DNA of 64,000 bases, from NCBI RefSeq assembly GCF_000002995.4, contig NW_025062475.1, positions 2,294,001 through 2,358,000 of the forward strand, in the 5' to 3' direction. The DNA comes from Brugia malayi (taxonomy: Eukaryota; Nematoda; Chromadorea; Rhabditida; Onchocercidae). Shown one piece after another: positions 25,243 through 38,853 of the stretch; position 1 is the stretch's first letter; each line of letters begins with the position of its first letter. The notes under the pieces are model-generated. The model was not told the DNA's origin. It did not search any database and worked only from the letters and a program-made list of their open reading frames with translations. A program made the translations under genes and the position numbers.

Positions 25243-28200
25243 ATGTTTTGTTTTAATTTTATTTTCTGCGCATTATGGTTGGTTGGTTTGGTAGCAAATG
25301 GTTGTTACGGTATGTTATTATTATTATTATTTTTTTTTATTTTGCTTTATTTTTTTTTCCTTATTTAATTTTTTTTTTTTGGCTAATTAGAAATTAAAAA
25401 TTTAAAGTTTCAATTTTGGTAATCAAAAAAAAAAAGTAATAATAACAATAATAGTAGTACTATAAATAATAATAATAATAATAATTTTAGTTCCAATTTT
25501 TCTTTTTAGCTTTCTTTACTAGTATAGTTTAAAATTAAATATTAAATTTTACAAAAATTATTCAACAGTATTTATGATGTTCACATCAAATTGATTATAT
25601 TATAATTTGAGAATACTTTAGTAGTATTTTATAAATTTTAAAATTCTATTTAATTGATTTTATTTTATCTTTCTCCTTTTACATATAATTTCTTGCTGAT
25701 TTCAGTTATTAAATTATTATTTTATAATTTAAACTTCAAAAAATAAATAAATAAATAAATTCTTGTTAAAATAAACATTTGACGATAATATATAGAAATT
25801 AAAATGTTAGAAAAAAAAAAAATTTACCATTTGATGACAACAATGCAATTTTATTCGATTGGAATCTATAAAAAAAGGCGACAATGACAATGACAGCGAC
25901 AATGACAATGATTGTAAATTAGTATGCGACACAAAAATGTGTCTTTCTTTTTTGATTATCATTAAAGAATATTCTTTAGATTAACTCATCAAATTGTTGT
26001 TAATTTTCAAAAAAAAAAAAAAAAATGAAACTTTTAAAAATTAAAGAAAAAAAGAAAAAAATATATAGGAAATATTCAAAGTTTAAAAAAAAAAAAAAAA
26101 AACGAATATAATAATATTATTTTTTTTTTAATAAATTGCATAAATTATAATATTATTTAATCATTCAAAAAAAAAAAAAAAAAAAGAAAAATGATTTCAT
26201 TATTATTTTAATAATTAATTTATTTAATTACTTTGTAATAATTGTTGTACTTAAAAATTAAATTAGAAAATAAAACTTTATGTGCTAATTAAGTAAATTA
26301 TTCATTTCTAAATTAAACGATTTACTTATTTGTAAAATAATTCTTATTTTTATTTTTATTATTTCTTTTTTTTTTTTTTTTTGAATTTCAAAATATTTTC
26401 GAATATTTCGTATAGTTTGAAGAATTTAAAAATTTAAGCACATCTAAAGAAGTCATAATTCATTCATTCATACTACATTTGTTTATAAAACTAAAATAAA
26501 CTTAAAATTCATTCCTTATCACTATTCCTCTCTCCTATTTCACTCTTTCATTTACCTCTCTCTCTCTCTCTCTCTCTCCCTCTCTCTCTCGGGAAAATTC
26601 AAATATCATATGAGGACAGATGACAAAAGATGTGACACAAAAAAAAAAAAAAGCATATTATTATCATTTAAAACAATCATTTGTTTTTTATCAAAAAAAG
26701 AAAAACAAAAAAAATGTAAATATTCTTTATTATATAAATTTTAAATTTTGAAATTAATTTTTTTTAATTTTAATTAAAATTAAAAAAAAAAATTTTTTTT
26801 TTCTAGGTTACGTATCACGAACACGTGTATCAGCTGTTGAAATTTGGCGTAATGATAGTAATAACGATGGTGAAGTACAAATAGCACATGGAATTAATAG
26901 TTGGCCAGCATTACTCGAACAACTTAATGGTTAATAAATATTTTTAATATTAGAATTAATAATAATAATATTGGAAATGAAAAAAAAAATTGGAAATGAA
27001 ATAGGAAGAAGAAATGTATGGAAGGAATTTTTGATAGTTTTCAATAATTTACAAAAATTTTAATTGAAATATTTATTATACGTAAAAAAAAAATTTGATT
27101 TCAATTTTATCATATTTGTTAGTAGCAAAACTAATTTTTCAATTCAAAATTTTATTTGAATTTCCAATTATTATTATTATTAATTCTAATATTTAATAAA
27201 AATTATGCATGAAACAAAAATTTGATTTAAAAATAAATATAAAATTTATTATTATTCAACAAAATGAGTAAACAATTATTGTAAATAAACATATATTTCT
27301 CAAATGGTAAATAAATCATAGAATATTTGTGCAACTAAAATTTAAAACTGAAAAAAAAAAAAAAAAAAAAAAGAAAAGAATATATTTAATTTGTTTTATG
27401 TTTGAATTCAATTGCATTTATTAATAATTAATTTACTAAGTAAATTTTTTATAAATTTACATTTTCATATTTACCAATCATTCATTCAAAATTTTTTTAT
27501 TATTTATTTTTCGATTATAATTAGCAAATTGTTGCATTTTATGCAAATTCTTGTCTTTTCGCTTTTTTTTTTGCCTCATTTAATTAAAAATTTTAAAAAT
27601 AAATTTTTTTAAATTAAAAGGAAAATTAATTTTTTTTTAAATTAAAGCGAAAATTTAATTAGCTCATTTAATTAAAAATTTTAAAATTAGCACAAAAAAT
27701 TTTTTTTTCTGAAATATATTTTTATAATAATTGTAAATTAACGAATTTATCATTTTACTTTTAGCTTTTTAAAAATTTGATTGATTTGATTAATGATCAA
27801 ATTAGAAGTTGTGAATTAGCAGTAACATATGGCACATAAAAATTGTAATAAATTAGCTTAATTAATAATATTAGCAAAAATTTTGATTTATTAGCATGAA
27901 ATTATTGGATGGGCTAAAAATTCATTTACAATTAAATGTTGCAAAATTGATCGAAATTAAACTAAAAATTTTAAATTGAAATGAGATGGATAAGATTCAT
28001 CGCATTTTATAATTTATAATATTAAATTTTATATAATTAATCATATTATTTAGCCAATATATTATTTTATTTGCTAATATTCGTTGCTTAATTAATTTTT
28101 GAAATGAATATAAGCTAATTTTATGATAGTTTTAGCTTCAGCTTATAAATTTTTTTTCTTTTTTTGCGCAGTAAAATTAAATGAAATCAAAGATTAAAAT

Positions 28201-31200
28201 TTGAAATAATTAATCTAATATTTGTGAAAAAATTTTCAAAAAAAAAAAAGAAAGACAAAAATTAAGACTAAAAAATTGCCAACCTTAATTTGCTATAATA
28301 ATATTTTTCAATTTCAAATATTTAATTCAACTAATTCAAAAAAAAAAAACAAATTTCTATTTCAAAATTATAAATAAGTGTTTAAAAAAATTTGCAAACA
28401 AAAAACGAAAAAATTTTATTCGTTTTTATAAATTTGATTTTACACATAAAACATTCTTATGATAAATTTTTAAAACAAAAAATAAAAATAAAATAAAATA
28501 AAATAAAAATGAAATAAAATAATGCAATTTATTACATTAAATTAATTCAAAATAAATAAATTAACCCACAAATAAAGTCTTTTGTTTATCATTTTTACTA
28601 AATAAATTTAAAAGAAAGAATTTAAAAAAAAATTTTTTTTTTTTAAATATTTAAATTTTTTTTTAGGACCAATTTTGGAACGAAGTACAATGATTGAAGG
28701 TGATGTTTTCATCTATTATCAACGTAAACATCATAATCGAGCGATACCACTAATGAGCGCACCTTTGAAGTTTGCCGATCGAATAACATTTAAAGAATGG
28801 CTTCGAGAAGTTGCAAAATTGCGCAAAGGTTTTAAATTTCTTTTTTTTTTTGTTTTGTTTAAAAAAATTTTATGATTAAATTTATTTCATTTGTTGTTAA
28901 AATTTATTTATAACACTAAAAAATGTTTAATTTTGTTTTATAATTGAATTAAATATTTATTCAAATTTTTTTTGTGTTTAATTTTATTAATTTTTTTTTT
29001 TTTGTTAAAATTTATTTATAACATTAAAGAATGTTTAATTTTGTTTGTCAATCTTTTTTTTTTTTTTTTTTGAAACTTTAAATAATATTTTTTAATTTTA
29101 TAATAAATAATTTAAAAAAAAAAATTTTTTTTTTTAAAATAATTTTTTTGGATTAATTCTTTTTTTTTTTTTTTTTTTTTTTTTTTTGAATAAAAAATAA
29201 ACAGTTTAAGTGACATTTTTCTTTTTCTTTTTTTTTTTAAATAAAAAACAAAAAAATATTTATTAAAAACATTTCAATACATTCATTAATAGCACAAAAA
29301 TATTATTTTGGTCCGTAATTACAAATCTAAACCATAAGGTCATCATAATTATTGATCCCATCGATAATTATGATTAATCGATCAATCATTTTCGACTAAA
29401 ATCGTTGACAATTCTTGCAAAGGTCATTGGATTGCACATTCCACTTTCCATTATTCTAATTACTTAAAACCTAATGAAATTAATTACAAACAAAGGTATT
29501 AATTATGATACAATAACATAATTAAACATAAAAACTCTGAGAAATGCTTAAAATCTAAATGAATTATAATTTGAATTCATATTTAAATCAATTTAAATGC
29601 AACGATAATTAATTAATTAACAAAAATGTTTGCAATAATTTAATATTTATAATTTTCTTTCCATTTTTCTATCAATTCTAATCTCTTATTTAAATTAATT
29701 TGTTAATTTAATAAATAGTAATTATTACAAACAAACAAACAAACAAAAAAAAAAAAAAAAAATTTTACACTAAGATATAAAATAATTTTTTCATTTTCTT
29801 AAATAATAATTGCCAATATTAGATTAATAAACTTTTTTTTTTTTTTGAAGTATTGATTTTAAAAATGCTTTAATTATTAAATTAATCAAGTGTAATAAAT
29901 TATTGGGTATGTTAAAAGATATTTATTTTTTAATAAAAAAAAAAAAAAAATGTCAGAAATTTAGCAACAAAAAAAATAAATAAATAAAATTGTTTACAGA
30001 ATAAAACTAACAATTAAATAAATATTTTTATCAGTTTTTTTTTCAAAAAGGAAAGAAAAATGATATCAAAAAGAAAATTATATTTTAGTAATTAAAATTA
30101 ATGTTCGATCAACAGCAGCAATTCGTCCAGTATTGCAATATTTATTTGCTGCAAGTGAGGACATTTCTTCACCTGTTGTCCTACATGCAAATGTCTTCCG
30201 ATCACCTAGAAGTAAAGAGGTAATTATTATTATTATCATTATCAGACTGCATTTTATCACTATCACATTATTATTATCATTATCAGACCATATTTTATCA
30301 CTGTCACTATCACATTATTATTATCATTGTCAGACTATATTTTATCACTATCATTATCACATTATTATTATCATTGTCAGACTATATTTTATCACTATCA
30401 CATTATTATTATCATCATCAGACTATATTTTATCACTATCATTATCACATTATTATTATCATTGTCAACTATATTTTATCACTATTACATTATTATTATT
30501 CATTGTCAGACTATATTTTGTCACTATCACTATCATACATTAAAATTATCATAAACATTAGAAGCTTGCAAATTTCACACTTATAATTTTGATTGATAAA
30601 AAGTAAGTAATTGTGATATGATAAACTTTATTAAATTCATTACTAAAATATAATAATTACAAGAAAAAAAAAGAGGAAAACATTATCATATATGAGATTT
30701 AAAACTTGTGTTTATTATAATTTAAATAAAGAAAAATAATCATAGCATAGTTTAATAATACTAATTTATTTCTATTTTTATTTGTTAAATTACCGAAAGC
30801 ATAAAAATTATTATAAATTTCATTGTGATTTCAAGATTTAAGTATACAAAGAAAGGAAATTACAAATTTAATTTTGAATATTTTTTTAATCTAATCATAA
30901 ATTATGATTAAAGCTTTACATTATTGCAATTACTACTATTACTATTATTTTTTTCGAATGTTCTTGTCATCATTATCATCATCATCATATTATTATTATT
31001 ACTATTGCCACGCTTTTACTATTATCGCCATTTTCATTGTTGTTACTATTATTATCATTATCATTATTAATATTAATTATTATTACTGCTATTATTGTTG
31101 TTATCGTTAAAGTTATTTCTTGTTATTATTGTTAATGTTAGTACTATAGTATCAATAATTGTTCATTTATTTATTAATTAATAATTGATAATTGTTTTAG

Positions 31201-33432
31201 ATGCCGGTAGATGCAGTGGAGTTTATTGATAGCGCAAAAGAATATTTTCCGGATGCAACTCTTTCAATTGGTTGGACAAAAAATAATCTATCAGAATTGA
31301 CAATTCCACAACTGAAGTATGTCATTCTTTTGTAATTCAACATTTATTTAATTAATAAGTCATTAATTTAAAGAATAATTAGTAAAAAATAGAAATATAT
31401 TACTTAATAAAAATAATAAATAATAAAAATAGAAAAATAATGAATTTAAAGGAATAATTAATGAAAATGAAAATATATTAAATTAGAAAAAATAAAATTT
31501 ACATAATAATTATTTTTATCTAAACTGTTTTAATTCATTTTTTTTTTTTTGTTTTTTGTTTTAAGTGTCATAATTCATTTCAAAATTTTAATTCCAAATT
31601 TAAGTATTGGTTGGCGTGAGCTGCTTCAAGTACTAGCACTTATCAAAGAAATTGAACAACCGCTTATGCTAGCAATCCGACTTAGTACAGTAAGTTATTA
31701 TCACTATACAGTATATTATTACACAGTAAGTTATGCTATACGGTAAGTTACTACAGTAATCTATCATGCTATAACTATAAGAATTCAATTTAAGTGCTTT
31801 ATCTTAAAACGAGAATTTAGTTATTACTGAAACGCAGTATCTAAAACAGAAAGCTTGGCTACCATTTAACCATAATACCTAAAAGAAAAAGCTTGGCTAC
31901 CATTTAACCATAATACCTAAAAGAAAAAGCTTGGCTACCATTTAACCATAATACCTAAAATAGAAAGCTTGGCTACTATTTAACCACAATATCTAAAAGA
32001 AAAAGCTTGGCTACCATTTAACCATAATACCTAAAAGAAAAAGCTTGGCTACCATTTAACCATAATACCTAAAAGAAAAAGCTTGGCTACCATTTAACCA
32101 TAATACCTAAAAGAGAAAGCTTGGCTACCATTTAACCATAATACCTAAAAGAAAAAGCTTGGCTACCATTTAACCATAATACCTAAAAGAAAAAGCTTGG
32201 CTACCATTTAACCATAATACCTAAAATAGAAAGCTTGGCTACATTTAACCATAATACCTAAAAGAAAAAGCTTGGCTACCATTTAACCATAATACCTAAA
32301 AGAAAAAGCTTGGCTACCATTTAACCATAATACCTAAAAGAAAAAGCTTGGCTACCATTTAACCATAATACCTAAAAGAGAAAGCTTGGCCATCTCTGAA
32401 GCATATTGAATGAAAATTCAATATTTATTATTTTATTTTAATGTAACATTTAATATTTGCTATTTTCTTAGGCCTAAAACATTTTATACTAATGTAACTT
32501 CTGAAATATCATTAAAGCAAGAAAATCTTAGCACTATTCAATCAATTTCCATTGATATTTCGCTTTTTTCCTTTTCATTATGAATAAAAGTTAAAATTTG
32601 ATGAGTCATACTGAATTGTTTTAAATTGAATTAATTAATTAATTGATAATTAGTTAATTATTGGATAAAAAATACTCAACGAAATTATTCTTACTTAGAT
32701 CTCTAAAGTATATAAAAAACTAACTGTTACTTTAATTACTCATTTAGAAATTATTATTTTGTTTTTTTCTATTTTATAAAACATTTAATAAAAGCAAATC
32801 ATTGCTTTCTTTTAATTCATTTTCAGGCTGCTTATTCCAGTAAACAAATTGAATTTATTTTGGGCATACGTTCCACAATTTCAATATTAATTTGGAGTGA
32901 TGAAATGGATTTAATAAATGATTGGTTTGAAATAATTAATCTTCGATCAGGCGTATATTCTAAACGTTTAGTATTTGATTTAAATGATAAACATCGAAAT
33001 GTATTGAAAATGCTTCCATATTCCATTGTTATGGTTAGTATAATTTTTTTAGTTTAATTAAATTAATGCAAAAATTAATAAAATTTTTTTTTTTTTTTTT
33101 TTTTAGTAATATAAATTTGTTCATTGATAATTTAATTTTTTATTATTATTATTATTAATATCATTATAGAGTTGTTATTTAATAATGATTTTATATTAAT
33201 TTATTTAATAATATTTATTTCACTATTATTATCATGGAATTGTTATTTAATAATGATTTCATATTAACTTATTTGATAATAATTATTTAATAACAATTTT
33301 TTTTTAATTTACTTATCAAATTTATTCGTACATTTTTGCACTTATTTTTCATTAAAATTTCTTTACATAATGATAATAATAATAAATGATTAAATTAGAA
33401 AATTATTTAATTTGATAAACAATACATAATAA

Positions 33433-33507
<75 letters not shown>

Positions 33508-35918
33508 TTAAATACTACAAATCATTAATTTATTAATTTTGAGAAACGGAAGAGAGAAACAAAAAAAATTAAAAAATTAAATTTTAAAATTTGAATTTTG
33601 TTTTTTTTTTTTTTTTAAATCTTTTTTTTTGTTCAGAGTGAAACAAAATTTAATCGAAATCATTGGAATTTGATAGAATTTCCATCCGTTTTTATTGAAT
33701 CATCTGGTGCTGTAATAAGTGACGAAGGTATTGCATTTATCGGTTGGCCAACGGCATTCCTGATCTCACTCACACAGCCATCAGTATTTCCGGATAATCA
33801 AAGGATCACTGCTAAGGTTATCCTTTTTTTGTTTTTTCTTTTTTTTTTTTACTTTATCTCAATTTAATCAATTTAAATTTCAAAATTAGATTTGTTTGTT
33901 CTAAATTTAGCTAATTTATAAAATAAAATAAATATTTAATTTTTTTTTCCGATTAGATTTTATATTCAATTTTTGTTAAATTTCAAATTAACATTTGTTA
34001 ATGCTAAATGTAGCTAATTTATAAATTAAAATAATTATTCAATTTTTTTCTTCCTTATTCAATTTTTGTCAATATTTAATAGAATTTAATTATATAATTT
34101 CATATATTAAATTTATGCAATTATTGACAAAGCAATAAATTCATAATACGTTAATTGCATACTTTTAATTTTTAAAATATTTAATTTTTGTAATAATTGA
34201 TATTTTATTAATATTTATTTTGTAACTAATATATCATAAATCATTTGCTTATTTTTCTAAAACATTTTTTTGACAAATTTTTCACCATTTAAAGTATTTC
34301 AATATAAAATCAAAATTTTAAACTTTTAGAGTATTTTAATTTAAAGTAATTTGCTTTACTTTTTTTTTCATTCATACAATTGATTAGTTTTAGGAGAAAA
34401 AAAAAAAGATTTTTTCTTATTTTTTTTTTTTTTTTTTTTTGCTTAAATCTTAAATGAAATTCGAATTTAATTAATCAATTATTTTAATATAAAATGCAAA
34501 ATTTTCAGCTAATATTTGTAAAAAAGAAACAAAATATCAATGATGATTGGTTAAAGCATAGTGGCTTTGTAATATATCTGTTAGAGAAAGTGCTCGATTT
34601 ACAATCACCTGAAATTACCACCGGTATAAAGGTAAAATTAATATTTATTACCTTTATTATTTGCTAACTTTTCGAATTATTTTTTTTTCAAATTATTTTT
34701 TTAATTTTTAAAAAATTTAATATCAAAATTTTCAAATATTTATTGGTTACAATGGTCATTTATCAATAATTAATTGTTATCATTAAAATTGATGCAAAAA
34801 AAAAAAAAAAAAGAAAGTTATAAAAATATTTGTTACTTATAAAAAAATTATAAAACAAATTATTATTATAAAAAATATAGAAATAAAAAAATATATAATT
34901 ATAAAACAAAAAAAAACAAAAATGTTGATAATAATAAGACGAAAATGATAAAATTATTTTAACAAAATTTAATTTTCAAAAAAAAAAAAAATATTTTAAA
35001 TATTTAAGAAAATTCCTAACATTTTTTTTTTTTTTATATCAATTATTTTATTTGGTAAAATTTTTTCTTTCTTTTTCTTAGTTTTTTGAAGTTTAAATTT
35101 AAAAATTTTGATTTAGTTATAAAATTGATTGCTATATCAATATTTTATATGTTAATAATGTAAAATTAGTTTTATTAAGCATAATTATTAATTTAGGTAA
35201 TTTAATTTTTTTAATTTTTAAAAATTTAATAACAAAATTTTCAGATTTTTATTGGTTACAATGGTCGTTTATCAATTGAAAATCGAGGAAAACGACACAA
35301 TTACTATAATATGAAAGCAGCAGGACAAGTGCGCCATCATCAAAGTTGCTATGATATTGAACTTTTGGATAGGTATTTTATTTTTTTTTTTTTTTTTAAT
35401 TGCTTTTATTAAAATTAATTTTGAAATTGAATTGATTGTTATTATTCAATGTTTTTAATTGAATTAATTTTTTTAGAGGTTGGCAAGTTGAGCTTACTGT
35501 TGGTGGAAATGATTGTAAAGATGAAAAAATGATAAATCCAACAAAAATTACTTTAGAAACATCATTAACAAAGTAAGAGTTAAATTTTTAAAAAACATTT
35601 TTTTTCAAAAAAAAAAAGAGGAAAATTATTTTTTTGATAATTTTTGAATTACAAAAAAAAAAAAAATTTTAGAATTTAAAATTTTGACATTTTTGAATTG
35701 AATTTTACATTTTTGTTTTCCCAAGGTTTGCGTCAAAATTTTCGTCATGTAGTGTAATTTTCAGGACACGTCAATTACGTAACGTAATTGTTTCAAAAAT
35801 AGGTGATGGAAATTTAGATTTGATTATACGTGACCTGAAACATTCCTCCTCAAATCGACCTCAAATTAATTTATTCTGCTTATTTGTTATATTCAATATT
35901 GTTAGGATTTTCTCATAA
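25243..35918 (+). CDS. mnr-1: Menorin-like protein (FAM151/DUF2181 family)
   Basis: Twelve exons: 25243-25309, 26807-26929, 28667-28828, 30089-30219, 31201-31316, 31566-31689, 32827-33033, 33637-33816, 34509-34631, 35245-35372, 35477-35572, 35765-35918. All junctions are GT-AG and in phase; the total is 536 residues. The start is the ATG of a signal-peptide exon ([18 protein letters not shown]). The FAM151 signature follows: [14 protein letters not shown], then [46 protein letters not shown] and SIGWT. A second half-repeat is suggested by [12 protein letters not shown] to the end. The C-terminus ends in a hydrophobic tail ([10 protein letters not shown]), consistent with a membrane or GPI anchor. 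In C. elegans, secreted MNR-1 from the epidermis works with SAX-7 and LECT-2 to pattern DMA-1-bearing dendrites; a similar role here is inference. Introns are long and repeat-rich. Confidence 0.9.
30225..30545. repeat. 41-47-bp tandem repeat in a menorin intron
   Basis: About seven units carrying CAGACTATATTTTATCACTA and TCACATTATTATTATCATT, with length variants from loss or gain of an ATCATT block. Lies directly after the donor of exon 4 (30219) and so sits wholly in the intron. The open frames over it ([11 protein letters not shown]) are repeat artefacts. Confidence 0.9.
30925..31135. repeat. Interrupted (ATT/ATC)n microsatellite in a menorin intron
   Basis: Trinucleotide-rich tract of ATT, ACT and ATC units ending about 65 bases before the acceptor of exon 5 at 31201. 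Confidence 0.8.
31842..32390. repeat. 38-bp minisatellite in a menorin intron, about 14 copies
   Basis: Units of 38 bp with AAAGCTTGGCTACCATTTAA and CCATAATACCTAAAAG. Most copies differ only at AAAAGAAAAAG versus AAAATAGAAAG or AAGAGAAAG, and each carries an AAGCTT (HindIII) site. The array fills about half of the intron between 31689 and 32827. Confidence 0.95.
33423..33506. repeat. (TTA)n microsatellite in a menorin intron
   Basis: About 65-70 bases of uninterrupted TTA units ending at about 33505, in the intron between 33033 and 33637. Confidence 0.95.
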
Positions 35919-36759
35919 TTTTGAATATTTCCCTATGCTTATCTATTAATTATTTATTTTCCTAATTACAAATAAAAATTGCAAAAACAAAAACAAAAAC
36001 AAAAAAAAAAAAAAAAAAAACGAAACGAAACGAAAGAAAATGAAAAATAATTTTTAAATGTATTAAAATAAAAAAAAAATTTTTGTTCATCCAATTAGTA
36101 AATTAAAATTTTTCATTTTAGCTAATTTCAGTGAAAAAAAAAAAAGAAAGAAATTCCATTTGATGAAAATATTTCAATAAACAAACAAACAAACAAACTT
36201 ATAATTTATAACCAAATAATATTTATGAAAATTTTTGAAATTTTTTTTTAATTGTTCATATTTATTTTTTTAATTTGTTCATTTTTTCAATTTTATTTAT
36301 TTTTTTTTTCCAATCATTTTCGGTGATAATTCTTTATTTGCATTCTTTTTTATTTGATTGTTATGTATGTATTTTGGTTAATGTTAATCTAATTATAATT
36401 TTAAAAAAAAAAATTTAATTACTGAATTATAATTTTAAAATTATAAAAAATATTTTTGTATGTTTCTCATTGTTTTTTCTTTTGCATTTTTTTTTTTTTC
36501 TATCAAATCACTATGCTATGCATAGAATGTTATTAATGTAGCATAAATAATATATATGTTAGACATTTTAAATTTAACATTTTCATTTTTTTTTTTTTTA
36601 CATTTCAAAAATAATAACTTTTACTTATTCATTACAAATAAAGTAAAAAAAAATTATATTAGTTAATTAATTAATTAATTAATTCTAAATGCTAACAATT
36701 CAGCAAAAAAAAAACTAATAAATTATTAATTTAAAATGAAATTTTAAATTTGCTTTTAG

Positions 36760-36868
36760 ATCAATTAACATTTATTGCTGTAATAGCTCTAAACAATTTA
36801 TACTAACAGATGGTAAATGGAAATGTGACAAGAAAAGATTGAAGCTAAATAATCAATTAGCCAAGTAA
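36760..36868 (+). CDS. Candidate alternative last exon of menorin (soluble isoform)
   Basis: A CTTTTAG acceptor at 36753-36759 is followed by a 109-base open segment ending in TAA (36866-36868). The exon ending at 35572 leaves two bases (AA). Both the annotated last exon (35765) and this one continue that codon in phase. The encoded tail is hydrophilic with three cysteines (YCCNSSKQFILTDGKWKCDK) and lacks the hydrophobic C-terminus of the other form. If used, it would give a secreted rather than membrane-attached protein. The segment is less AT-rich than its surroundings. It could also be a chance open stretch or the last exon of an unseen gene. Confidence 0.45.
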
Positions 36869-37849
36869 AAATTATTTGTGTCACATCAGATCAATTATTT
36901 GACAATAATTAGTAAAGTAAAGTGTTTTTTAATTGTCACATAATTGTATATATAAAATAAACGAATTAAATTACTTGAAGTATATCGATGTCAACTTCAA
37001 AATAATAATTTAATTTTTAACACTAACAAATGAATTAATGATTTTAAATGTCGTTTCTTCTTTTTTTTTTTTTTTTTTCACTTTGGATGCAATTAATAGA
37101 AATTATTTAAATGATAAAAGGAAAAAAGATAATATTTAAAATAAATTTGCATACTTTAAAAGAAAAAAATCTAATGTGATCTAAGTTTTTTTTGCTCTTT
37201 TTTGCGCAAAAAGTAAAGGAAAATGAAAGAAAATTTTTGATAATAAATCAAAAATTGATAAATATTTATTCTAATATTCATTAAATAATAAATGAAAATT
37301 AAATAGTATTGTTAATAATAAAATGTCTACAATTGTAATTTTACTTTAAAAAATTTTTTTAAAAATAATTGTACTTAAAAAAAAATATATGATGGAAATA
37401 TTTTCTTATTAAAATATTTGATTAGTTCAGTTTGAATCAAATATGATACATTTTTTTTGATTTCATTTTTTTTTGAGCTTCTTATCAAAAAAAAAAAATT
37501 TAAATATATATCACACATTATGATAAATTTGCCGAACCATTGACAATTAAATTATGCTTAATTCATAATTTTAAAAAATTTTTTTTTTTTTTAACAATTA
37601 AAAATAAAAAAAAAATCAAATGAACAAAATTAGTTTGATAAGTTATGCATTTTTTTTTTTTTCAAACAAAAAAATATCAAATTGAAAAAAAACAAAAAAT
37701 TTCAAAGAACAAAATAAAGAGAAAAAAAATTTTTTTTTTTTAGCTAACTATCATTGTTCACAAAAAAGCAATTTTTGATCAAAAAAAAAACATTTTTTTA
37801 AAAAATATCACGTTATTTGAGTAAAAGATTTCCAAATTATATATAAGCA
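36869..37849. other. Gene-free AT-rich spacer
   Basis: Non-coding A/T-run sequence between menorin and the inverted duplication. Nothing recognisable was seen. Confidence 0.5.
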
Positions 37850-38214
37850 GAAAATGATAAAGCAAAATGTCACCAAAATAAGACGACAAAGTAAGCGTAG
37901 GTAAGTTAGTTTGAATAAATGAAAAGAATTTATTTAGTAATGAATGACTGGTTGGTCGGTCATTTTTGTCACACTTAACAGCATTTTCGAGAATGAATTA
38001 ACTTGTAGTGAGGGGGGGGGGGGTCTTTTTTTTTAATTTCTATCTAATAAATATATGAAAAAATTGTTGATAAATTTGAGGTAGCTTATTTTTTGTAATT
38101 TAGAATTTTTCGCACACTTTTAAAGCTATATTTTAATAATTTTTTATTTTTAATTTAATTTAAAGTTTTAAAAAAAAAAAAAAACTTTTTTTTTGATTCC
38201 AAATATTATGATAA

Positions 38215-38220
38215 TTTCAG
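38215..38220 (+). promoter_or_regulatory. Possible spliced-leader acceptor of the left sheath-like gene
   Basis: TTTCAG lies two bases upstream of the ATG at 38223, and the same arrangement is kept in the right paralog. This is a strong nematode 3' splice consensus with no candidate upstream exon, so trans-splicing is the simplest reading. It decides the choice of the 38223 ATG over an upstream ATG at 38208. Confidence 0.5.
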
Positions 38221-38222
38221 TT

Positions 38223-38853
38223 ATGTGTTGTAAGCTTATTCCTTCGTTTTGCATGCTTCTATCGGTAGCAAATGCAATGTACTACGGAGGAGGTTATGGA
38301 CAGCAACCAGGTGCACCACGATTACCTGCACCAACTATGCAACCACAAATCCATGGTTTGCAACCCAGGCAACCGCTAAGTAATTAATTATGAATTATAT
38401 AGCATGTGGCAATCATTTTTGCTTCTTGTAAATTTCCTCGTGTTACTCAGTAGCTAAATTTGATCAAGATTTAAACGATGAATTTAAATTTAAATGAATA
38501 TCAACGAATAATTTCATATTTCAGCTGTTGGTCAACCATGTAGTGGTTGTGTAGTAAATATAAATTGTGGTCAAGACTGCATGCCGACGGTACCACCATA
38601 CACACAGCAACCAATGCCACCATATACACAGCAACCAATACCACCATATACACAGCAACCAATGCCACCATATACACAGCAACCAATACCACCATATACG
38701 CAACCATATTGGACATTACCACCTACACAAAGACCAGCATGGACAATTGGGCCACCGTTAACTCAAAAACCAAAACAACCTTCACCATGGGGTTGTCGTT
38801 TGTGTCCATGTTACATACCTCCTCCATGTCAGATATGTCAACCATGTCAATGA
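38223..38853 (+). CDS. Secreted Pro/Gln/Cys-rich protein, microfilarial-sheath-protein-like (left paralog)
   Basis: Two exons, 38223-38379 and 38525-38853, give 161 residues. A signal peptide (MCCKLIPSFCMLLSVANA) is followed by a Gly/Pro/Gln segment (YYGGGYGQQPGAPRLPAP). Exon 2 starts with a Cys cluster (CSGCVVNINCGQDC), then five copies of an 8-residue repeat PPYTQQP(M/I), a W-rich linker, and a C-terminal Cys/Pro block (GCRLCPCYIPPPCQICQPCQ). The architecture (leader, Met/Gln/Pro repeats, Cys/Pro C-terminus) resembles the small microfilarial sheath proteins described in filarial worms (the gp22/SHP group); this is recalled, not searched. Such proteins are cross-linked into the extra-embryonic sheath. 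Many Gln residues would suit transglutaminase cross-linking (inference). A cuticular or eggshell role is the main alternative. The gene points into the inverted-repeat spacer. Confidence 0.85.

Noticed and set aside
30133..30586. Frames rich in [11 protein letters not shown] repeats
   Set aside because: They run out of menorin exon 4 into the intronic 41-47-bp repeat; only the exon part (to 30219) is coding.
31842..32390. CRISPR-like regular array
   Set aside because: Contiguous 38-bp tandem units inside an intron, without spacers.
38501..38761. Several overlapping open frames in all registers over exon 2 of the left sheath-like gene
   Set aside because: They are shadows of the 24-base PPYTQQP(M/I) repeat. 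Only the frame with the Cys clusters, shared with the paralog, is coding.
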